From assembly GCA_038503035.1 (NCBI GenBank), contig JAVSML010024699.1, positions 434,001 to 498,000 of the forward strand: DNA of 64,000 nucleotides. The letters are read 5' to 3'. A program made the position numbers and the translations under genes. Within the stretch, counting starts at the first letter, position 1; each line of letters begins with the position of its first letter. A model generated the notes under the pieces. That model saw nothing but the letters and a program-made list of their open reading frames with translations. It was not told the DNA's origin and ran no database searches. Of the stretch, positions 55,686 through 64,000 are shown one piece after another. This DNA is from Crocodylus rhombifer. Lineage: Eukaryota > Chordata > Crocodylia > Crocodylidae.

Positions 55686-55763
55686 GGCTGGGGCATGAGG
55701 GTGCTTCATTGTGGGTTTATCCAGGAGACAGCCCCTAAACTGAAGCACCCTTCTGCCCCAGCC
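55686..55763. repeat. Hairpin with 23-bp arms
   Basis: GGCTGGGGCATGAGGGTGCT (55686 on) pairs with AGCACCCTTCTGCCCCAGCC (to 55763) with two mismatches and a 32-nt loop. Immediately follows the 154-bp palindrome. Confidence 0.88.
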
Positions 55764-55963
55764 AGCCCCATCAGCATCTACATGTGCATTGCTGCACAGT
55801 AAATGATGCTGCTGCAGGACAGTAGTCTTATTTACAAGTACTAACCTTTGGCAATGTTCATTTGTTTACTGCAACTTAATAGGACTGCAAGTGTAGTCAC
55901 AGAGACTTTACTTCAGAGGTAATTACTTAGGCAGCTCTTCGGTAAACATCTTGTGTAGATGTG

Positions 55964-56345
55964 CTCTGTGGGCAGGTCCTGATGAACGTGTGCATGTGAT
56001 TTGTGGCATCTTACAGCAGTTTGAGGCATGTAAACTGCATGCAGCACACATGCATCTGTTGCCATGCTGCTAATTAGCAGCACAGCTGTGGTGGGGGGAG
56101 GGTTGACACTGGGAGATTCCAGTGTCAAAAAAAACTGCTGCTGAAAAAAAGCAGGATGGTGCCACTGGAAAGAGAGCCTGGTTGGTCAGAGCCATGCTCT
56201 GGCTGCCAGCCAGGCTCAAAGTGGCCAGCCTGGTGCCACTGCTGCCCCAGGACAAATAGCAGTGGCACAAGTATGTGCCACTGCTATTTGTCCCACAGGA
56301 AACACACACTCCTGCATGTGCTCGCTTGTCATGATGTGCCCAGAG
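55964..56345. mobile_element. Palindrome-rich TIR element
   Basis: Imperfect inverted ends: CTCTGTGGGCAGGTCCTGAT at the left against ATGATGTGCCCAGAG at the right. Inside are three perfect palindromes: TGCTGCTAATTAGCAGCA (56065-56082), TTGACACTGG/CCAGTGTCAA (56103-56128) and the 20-bp stem at 56250-56293. No coding motif; no clean target duplication. Confidence 0.55.
56250..56293. repeat. Perfect hairpin: 20-bp arms, 4-nt loop
   Basis: GGACAAATAGCAGTGGCACA, loop AGTA, then the exact reverse complement TGTGCCACTGCTATTTGTCC. No mismatch in the stem. Confidence 0.97.
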
Positions 56346-58535
56346 AATGGCAGAATAGGACCCTTAATTTACTAATTCTGAGCATACAATTGCACACTGT
56401 TTCCAAGAAATCTGCCATTTTTTCAGTGTTTATTTCCTCTTTCCAGTGCTGGTTTTGTTTCTGTCCTTACTCCTGTTTTCAGAATTCTGTATTCAGAATG
56501 ACATTCTCTGCTAAAGCTGCAATTTAAGCTCCATCTTTTAGTGCTATTTGTAAACAAATGCACCATCTGTATGCTGTATTCCTATAAATATAAGGTCAAG
56601 AGAATTCTGTCACCAGTTGGCATGACCTTTTTATTCCTCTTAATGGCAGTTTTGTACATACTGCACGTTACATCAGCAAATGTATAGTTGTGTATTTGGC
56701 TGGCTCTTTGACTGGCCTGTTCGAAAAGGAAAGTGAATGGGATAATTAGGGTTATTGGAGATCTAGAGGCCCAATTTTGCATAGCAGTTATACAATCAAG
56801 CAAAAATATAATTTGAGATTTGCCAAAAATCTATCCAAGCAATGTCTTTCTGTGGTTTTATAAACTTTTGAGGAATGTTACAACAATAGGTCATGTATTT
56901 ACTGTAAAAACTGAAAAGCAGGTTTTTTCCACTGGCTTTAGCCCCAGTTATAAACTTTTTAGATTTCCTGTTTCCTCTTACTGAGAGAGTGACTGAGTGA
57001 GGGGCTCTCAGGATACCTCTCACAGACAGTGCACCACAGGTTAGTGGTTATGGTCAATTACTAGCAAAATGACCAAATCTGAATGTCTTTTGAAGTGTAT
57101 ACTTTTGCTATATCTCTAGATGATAGTTATCAGTTATTTATCTAAGATCTGCAGTGTATATAGAGAGTCACTCAGCAGAAAAATAACTCCTTCTGGGTCA
57201 TTGTTTTCAATGAAGTATGTAACTTAAGGCTTGATATTTCATCTCTTATCTTGGAGATTTTCTTTCTGAATGTAATATATATGTATCTGATGGAGAAGGT
57301 GACACTGAAGCAGTAAACAACTAAAAACTTCAGTATCTGTACAGGTTGTTTGTAGGAATTGGCAGTAAGGACTTCTGCTTAGAAGGGAAATCTTATTCAA
57401 ACCCATTACTTGGAACAGAATTTTTTCTTCTGTTATTTAATCTTTTTCATGTTATGAAGCCTAACAGTGACTCTATTTCAAATCTAGCATTCAGTTACTG
57501 GCCACAGGAATACTATGTTGCAGCTTTAGTGCTTAAGTTTGCTGAAAAGCTCACTTGAAGCTGTCTTTTGGCTTTATAAAATTGAGACATTTTCATATCA
57601 CTACAGAGAATGTAATCACTTGATGTTTCAGTTATAATCTTGAAAAAAGGCTAAATCACAGATTTATTTGTGAGAAGTATTTGTGCTTGTAAATAGTTAT
57701 AATTTGAAGAATAGATACTGTACCTCAAGAAAAATTGCTATATTAGGATGTTTAACCTGGGATGTACTTTGGAGAGTGGGAAATTAAAAGATCTTTTAAA
57801 GTGCTGAAATTAGCTTAGGTCAATAACATAAATTGGCTAGTTGAATCTCTGATGATAATGATCATGAATAAGATGCACCATTAGAAATAAAAAATGAAAA
57901 AAAAATTGGTTTATCTTTTTAGAATTCAGCAATAATGCAGTCAACAGTCCATCTCATTTTTGGGTGGGATTTTGTGAAATATAGAAATGCACGGAAACAC
58001 TGTTGATGATTGTAAGGTACATAAATGGCAGATGACTCATGAAGAGAAACAGACCAAGACAGATTGTACAAACAGGCTGTCTCCTTACACCGTTAACTCT
58101 TTATTATGTTAGCCCTTTGAGTAGTATGAAGACAATAAGGAAATCAAGTAAACATATGAAGAGCTTGATGGAAAAAATATTTTATGCTTTGGCAAGTTAC
58201 TATATTAAAGTATATTATATGTTAACTTTCTTTAGATAAACCTTACATTGATCTGAATTAAGGATGGTTATTCACAAAAATTTGAAATGCAAAGCATTTA
58301 GGTGTTTCTATAGATTTTACTTGAAACACAAGAAAGATAAGATCCAGCTATGGGTATTTTTTGTGTTGAATGGCTAGAAACTTGCATTTCAGATGTATTT
58401 GGATGTACAACATAGCATGTCATAAATGGTTAAAAAAATCCTGGTTTAGTTCTGGAGAAATTTCAGCTACCATGCCAGGATTATTCTCTGCAGTGTTCTG
58501 AACATTACTGCATGTGATACAAAATTATTTATGAT
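56346..58535 (+). other. Intron, no recognised element
   Basis: AT-rich with only short frames. Confidence 0.45.
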
Positions 58536-58537
58536 GA

Positions 58538-58830
58538 GTGGTCTTGTGGGTAAAACCTTGGACCAGGGATCAGAAACAAATTAACAGTATCACAGACTGC
58601 TATGTGAGTCTGGACAATCAAAGCCAAACATGTATATGGCACATAAGACTGGGTACCAAACCTCATTTAGATGGCTTAATACATATGGGCCTGCAGCCTG
58701 ATAGGGATCTAGATGCTTAATTTTAGACCCAGTATTTCAAAATGTGGGCCATAATGTCTTTGTGCCTCAGTTGTTATTTTTCAAACTGGGATATAAATAG
58801 CTAACAGAAATGTTAATGAGCTCTTCTATA
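58538..58830 (+). mobile_element. tRNA-headed MIR-like SINE remnant
   Basis: GTGGTCTTGTGGGTAAAACCTTGGACCAGGGATCAG resembles a tRNA-like head. Near 58760 CTTTGTGCCTCAGTTGTTAT and ACTGGGATATAAATAGC resemble the MIR body. The middle (58620-58740) is less clear. Confidence 0.5.
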
Positions 58831-61800
58831 ATGTTTCCTAGAGTAAAGTAGATGAAGTGCTTTCTGAAGATGGTGATGGGCTAGAAAATGGTGCAAATCA
58901 TTATTTCATCTCTCAAGATGAGTGTAGTCTGAATACTAAAGGACTCTTTTCTGCATACTCCACTGGTTCTAGTTTAGTGCTCTTCTTATAATGTAATGTA
59001 TGGTTCACTCTACCCTCCACTTCCATGATCAGAAGCAGCAAAACTCCTATTTCTTTTTCTTAGGTTTTCTTGCGGTGTTATATATAAATAACTGAGCTAC
59101 AATACTCACATTATAGTAAACCTGAATGAGTAGCAGCCTCAGAAGGGGAGAAACTGAAGCCTATTTTCAAACAAATTTTGCATTGCTTATAGAACTGTAA
59201 GCTGGATTCTGAAGGTTTGCATATTAGAATATGTTTTAAGTTTAATAAATCTCTAATACTCTTTGTGGTTCCCTTTTTCTGTTAATCGCACTGCTGAGCA
59301 CAAAAGCTGTGTTATGTGCAGAATGATTGGGCTTATCCCTACTAGAAAGGAGTTATGTTTGGTATCTAAAGAACAATAAGAGTTTGCTGCCTGGCTGATC
59401 AATGTTGGATCAAGTTCACATTCCCAAGCTCCCACTCTCCCACCTACGTATACAACGGGTGGAAACATAGCAAAGAGAGGGAGGATAGGTCCTTTTTTAC
59501 ACAGCGATGTTGAACTGAGCTCTCCTAATATGGACACAGCTGGGCCCGGATAGCACTAAACATTGATTTTAATCCTTTGCTTGCAAAAATATCATAAGAA
59601 AAGCACAGAGGTTAGCAAACAAATTAATTTTTACCTTGCCTATTTGTTTTCCTTGGCCAACGGAAACAATTCATAGAGGAATTTAAATATTTTGTGAGTT
59701 ACCTTGTATGAAAATAACTTTTATTTTGGAATAATTACAGCCGGTTTCTTGCAAATAGTACTCAAATCTCTCCTGCTTAAAAGACCTTATAAGTAGTTTT
59801 TATCTCTTTTGACACTTTTTTCAGTGGATAAAATAATCAAAAGACAAATGCTGCTTTAAGAAATAATATTCCAGACATTTTTGGTTTAGAAATCCAGAGA
59901 TCTGAGGCTTGGTGAAAATCGTAGGTGCAAAGAATAAGTCACTGCTTTTCTGAAGCTCCATCCCTACATCCTCAGTGATCTAGGCTTTTAAAAGGGTGTG
60001 TGCGCATGTGTGGGAAGATCTAACCACATATATTTTTCATGAAGTAATCTCTAGAAAAAAATCCCAGTTTTTCAGGGGTTTACAAATGTGTTTCTGCAAA
60101 TGAAAAAGTGTGAGATGAAGGTGAGGATAGACATATGCTCACGTGCACATCTCATGTGCAGGAGCACACCACCCGTGAACGATGCCCATTTAGCACCAGG
60201 CAGCGCTAACTGACGTGCTGCTCCCGAATTGAATGCCCTGACAGAACACTCATTTTGAGTTGGGACAGCTTTTGATGCAGCTGAGTTACTGGCATTTAAT
60301 GGGAAGGAGGAGCTTGCTACTTGCTGACTCATTCTGGATCCCTACCAATACCACACCAATGTCTAATAACCTACCAGTGTTTTCTTAGTTCTCAACAGAA
60401 GTGTCCCTGGGGCCTACTCATCAAGGGACTACCTTAAAGTTCTCAATGTCAGTTCTTACTGCCATTACCAAGATACCTCAAAATACTGATGTAGTCGAGG
60501 ATGAGGTTTTTGTCTACTTGTAAACCAACTCTTCTGCAGTCTGATGCATGGGTCCTGATGCTCCTCTTCCCAGTGCTTTGTATGTCAAGAATTCTGATGC
60601 GACCAGTGTCAAGACTTCTTCATGTTTTGTGTTAGCCTCAGGCTTCCCCTTTAGCAGCACTTTGTGTAGTCTGAGTTAGCCTGATGACTTGGGATGACAG
60701 CTTCTGCTTATTTCAGAGAATCCATAGGATTCCTCTTATGCTAAGTACATCTCCACAAGAGACACTGATTCCCAAAATGATGGGATGGTCTTCCCAGCAT
60801 GCTGCTTCCTATTCTGTCTCCTCCCCTTCATTCCCACCGTGGTGCCTAGGGATCAGTCTTTTGCACAGTCTTGGTCTGCTGCTTCATTTCCCTGTCTCCC
60901 AAATTCTGAAAACACTATTGTTTTATAAGAACTTGAACTGCACAGTGGGACAATAGAGCCTTAATCTAATATTTTAAACTGTTATTAAATCACTTAGTGA
61001 GCCACCGTGTTTTCTGACTCTAAAGATTGTTTTACTTTTGACTAGCATGGGAAGTCAGGTCATTTCTCACAAAGCAACTTTAAAGTGGTGGTGAGGCCAC
61101 ATCTCTCCCATGTTCTCAAGTTAAATTCATATTTTACTTTCAGCCTGTATTCTTGTACTTTTTTTGTTTTAACTTCTTGCATGTACCTGAAAACCAATTA
61201 TACATTTGGGTGAAATCCTAGCTTCAGAGAAATTGATGGAAGAAAACCTGTTGATTATACTAGGACAATGATTTTGTCTTTTAAATGTAGTCAGGGAATT
61301 AAAGTTCTGTTTGCTTGAAACTAAACCAGAACTGGTGTGAAGTGAAAAATCTTATTTTCTAGATAGGTGAAGCCAGTTCTCTTCCAAATTTAAAAGGCAT
61401 CCAGGCATGGTCGCCCTCGAAGTGTAGATGCTGTCCCATGTTCATGACTATAAAACCCTTTAAAGGGTTCTTTCTATACCATATGTGTTATATATCCTTG
61501 TTATTAGAAATAAATATAACATATATAAGAGTGTGTGTAATTCCACTGTTAAAGCTGTAGTGACTAAGAGGAAAATCAGGTCCCAAGAGATGAGGGGCTA
61601 GTTCGTATGATGTAACTGTACCACCCATTTGTTTCCACCATTGTTCAGCTGCTCTTTTGAAATGCATTTAAAATAAAATTTTACCTTCTCCCTTTTCTGA
61701 TTTATCTTTTTCCTCAATTCTTTGTGTCTTTGAAGACTACTGGCTAGCCAGCAATCAAGGCCACTTAAATAGAGTTCACCTTAGATAGAATGACCTTCTA

Positions 61801-62780
61801 AATTTATCAATACTGAATGCTTTAGCATTTGAGATCCTAGACAAGTTCAAGTTATAGAAATTTCGATACAATATGTAAAGGAAGGTGTATCCCAATGATA
61901 GTCTTTTATTGGCTCAGGAAATGTCATCAGTAGCAATCATACTTGAACTGTTCAAAGCCAGTTCCTCTATCTCCATTTAAAATTTAGCAGTATAAATATA
62001 TCCAATAAACTCTGAACCGCGATCTTGAATGTTTATTTTATGCCTGGGATCAGGCCTTGTTTTAAGCACAGGTGGTACAGGTTATTGCCTAGGCTAGTCA
62101 TGTATAAGAGAACACCACCTTAGTGTTTTGTACCCAGCTGGTAGAAACCTCTAGCTCCATCCAGGTATCTCAAAATCCTTATGCTTTTATTCTACTGCTG
62201 CAAGTACAAAGGGTTAAATGAATTGCTCCTTAATTTCTAGTGTTGGGGAATTCATATCTCCCAGGTTATTTCTGAGTGACATAGACATTAGGCAGGTGAA
62301 GGACTATGGAGTCATTGTCGTTCTGGGGCAGGGACCATCTTTTCGCTTCATGTGTATAGTACATCTAGCACTATTTGGTTTATTACTTGGACTTTTCTGT
62401 AATATCTCAATAATTATAACATTGATCATATTTCTGTCTAGCACCTTATGGAAGCTTCTTCCCCTTCCTCCCTAATTCCCCTAAAGCTTTATGTTACTTT
62501 AGGGCATGGAGGAGATAGACCAGGTAACCAGTTGTTTTTCACAGCATTGACCTTCACTATCCCTGTAGATTTCCAAGTGAATTTTCCACATCTGATCCAG
62601 AGTTAAATCTTCCTGAAGCATCATTAAATGTAGTTAATGGTTGACTAGACAGGTAGTGTGCTGTGACCACTGCATATTATACTTATCATATTCCTCTCAC
62701 CACTGCATATTATACTTATCATATTACCTTTTGCTCCACTGTATGTTTTTGTTATCTCCATGTTGCCTGTTATCTTATGC
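58831..62780 (+). other. Intron, about 3.9 kb without recognised repeats
   Basis: AT-rich, short chance frames only (for example 60072-60332 antisense, 60684-60956 sense), none with a recognised motif. No AOPEP exon found. Confidence 0.45.
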
Positions 62781-62789
62781 TGTAAAAGG

Positions 62790-63526
62790 AAAGGCACTGG
62801 GGACAAAGAAAATCCTAGGGGGAAAGGAGGCAAAAAACTTTCTTGGCTAAACACGGAAATCCATGGGAGCCTGTGGGCAAAAAAGAAGGCATATAGGCAG
62901 TAGAAGCAGGGGGAAGCTACCAAGGAAGAGTATACCTACTTGGCTCACACTTGCAGGGAGGCAGTTAGAAAGGCCAAAGCAACTACAGAGCTGAGGCTGG
63001 CAACACAAATTAAAGACAACAAAAAGTCTCTTTTTAGGTATGTAGGGAGTAAAAGGCAGGCGCAAGGCAGCATAGGACCCCTGCTGAACAATCAGGAGCA
63101 ATTAGTGACAGACAGGGGGGTGAGGCTGAGCTATTAAATGAGTTTTTTGTCTTGGTGTTCCTGAACAGGAGTCAAGATAAGTCTCCTAATAGGTTCTTAG
63201 ATGGGCATCAGAGGGACACAAGCCTTCCAACTGTTGACACTAACTTGGTGCAGAGTCACTTAGATGGTCTGGATGTGTTCAAGTCAGCAGGCCCGGATGA
63301 GCTGCATCTGAGAGTACTGAAAGAATTGGCCGGTGTCATTGGAGAACCGCTGGCATGGCTGTTTGAGCACTCGTGGCACTCTGGTCAGGTCCTGGGGGAC
63401 TGGAAAAGGGCCAGTATGGTCCCTATTTTCAAGAAGGGGAGGAAGGAGGAGCCGAGTAATTATAGGCCAGTCAGTCTCACCTCTATCCTTGGAAAGGTCT
63501 TTGAAAAGATAATGAAGGATCATATT
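62790..63526 (+). mobile_element. CR1 LINE, sense, interrupted
   Basis: Contains the ORF2 linker and start of RT: ATKEEYTYLAHTCREAVRKA (about 62918), LATQIKDNKKSLFRYVGSKR, then DGLDVFKSAGPDELHLRVLK (63260) and NYRPVSLTSILGKVFEKIM (63460). It stops abruptly at about 63526, where an antisense CR1 tail begins. Confidence 0.9.
62940..63526 (+). pseudogene. CR1 ORF2 linker and RT start, one frameshift
   Basis: Two long frames, 62940-63137 and 63152-63532, join across a run of six G (63115-63120), where a one-base indel moves the frame from SY* to the expected AELLNEFF. Otherwise open, with conserved motifs KSAGPDELH and IFKKGRKEEPSNYRPVSL. The endonuclease and catalytic FADD box are not in this piece; the latter should lie beyond the inserted CR1, outside the window. 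Confidence 0.85.
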
Positions 63527-64000
63527 TCATAGTTTCATAGAGTGTAGGGTCGGAAGGGACCTGAGCAGATCATCTAGTCTGACCCCCTGCCATGGCAGGA
63601 AAGAATACTGGGGTCAAATGACTCCAGCAAGATGTTCATCTAACCTCCTCTTAAACACCCCCAGGGTAGGAGCCTGCACCACTTCTCTTGGAAGCTGGTT
63701 CCAGACCCTAGCCGCCCTGACTGTGAAGTAGCGCCTCCTGATATCTAACCTAAACCTACCCTCTGCCAGCTTGTGACCGTTATTCCTGGTCACTCCTGGC
63801 GGTGCACGAGGAAACAGTGACTTCCCCAATGCCTGCTGATCCCCCCTGACTAGTTTATAACAGGCCACAAGATCCCCCCTCAGCCTTCTCTTTTGGAGGC
63901 TGAACAGGTTCAGGTCTCTCAGCCTGTCCTCATAGGGCCTGCCCTGTTGTCCCCTGATCATACGAGTGGCCTCCTCTGGACCCTCTCCATGCTGTCGACA
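63527..64000 (-). mobile_element. CR1 LINE, antisense, runs off the window
   Basis: Starts at the tail TTTCATAGTTTCATAGAGTG, then GTCGGAAGGGACCTGAGCAG. In reverse, 63614-63961 is an unbroken 115-codon C-terminal CR1 frame (GRPYEDRLRDLNLFSLQKRR, ending RRLDEHLAGVI) and it stays CR1-like to the window edge. Its intactness makes it one of the youngest insertions here, and it truncates the sense CR1 at 63526. Confidence 0.93.

Noticed and set aside
1..64000. miR-23b/27b/24-1 cluster, known to sit in an AOPEP intron in mammals
   Set aside because: I looked for the mature miR-24 start TGGCTCAGTTCAGCAGG and the miR-23b core ATCACATTGCCAGGG on the + strand by eye and did not find them. The cluster is expected nearer the 3' end of the gene, beyond this window.
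43695..64000. Next AOPEP exon
   Set aside because: No open segment resembling the PLQRERR-start region with AG/GT sites was found; probably outside the window.
1..64000. CRISPR arrays, bacterial operons or phage genes
   Set aside because: All regularly repeated DNA seen is microsatellite, tandem duplication or transposon; the exon-intron structure shows a vertebrate nuclear locus.

Overview
This is vertebrate, intron-dominated DNA. CR1 LINEs with the sauropsid 3' tail (TCTATGA-like repeats) occur in at least nine places on both strands, next to several families of non-autonomous hAT transposons and a few MIR-like SINE remnants. There is no L1/Alu. This points to a reptile, best fitting a crocodilian, with a turtle less likely; the species cannot be fixed by reading alone. 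The only host gene recognised is AOPEP (aminopeptidase O, M1 zinc-metallopeptidase family, formerly C9orf3) on the + strand. Four coding exons are visible: 570-672, 774-881, 30315-30358 and 43634-43694. All have GT/AG splice sites and compatible phases, and together they read as one uninterrupted 105-codon segment. The intron between the first two is only 101 bp; the next two are about 29.4 kb and 13.3 kb. Everything after 43694 appears to lie in a further intron running off the window. Layout: 1-3340 holds the two adjacent exons, an 881-bp GC-rich hAT element and CA/TG microsatellites. 4.7-5.5 kb holds a large inverted repeat and a 152-bp hAT MITE. 6.7-8.1 kb is a 5'-truncated antisense CR1. 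13.4-17.5 kb is an old antisense CR1 split by a younger, near-full-length sense CR1 whose ORF2 carries endonuclease and reverse transcriptase. 17.5-24.6 kb is mostly unclassified moderately GC-rich DNA with direct and tandem repeats and hAT pieces. 25.7-29.3 kb is an old sense CR1 interrupted by about 1.77 kb of foreign DNA: a decayed Helitron coding fragment, a second non-LTR C-terminal fragment and a hAT MITE. 34.6-35.2 kb is a large inverted repeat enclosing direct repeats and a TG tract. 38.6-41.7 kb and 55.5-56.3 kb contain hairpin-rich elements. 46.3-47.6 kb and 62.8-64.0 kb hold further CR1s. 52.1-52.9 and 54.6-54.8 kb hold hAT elements with target-site duplications. No cellular operon, CRISPR array, rRNA, tRNA gene or complete non-mobile gene was seen. 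Apart from the AOPEP exons, the biology here is the layered history of transposons inside introns. The most unusual items are the Helitron-in-CR1 nest, the 186-bp hAT MITE family with clean 8-bp duplications sharing a TCTA core, and the palindrome clusters near 41.2-41.7 and 55.5-56.3 kb. Terms such as MIR-like, STPR-like or hAT-type are judgements by eye from motifs, termini and duplications; no database comparison was made.
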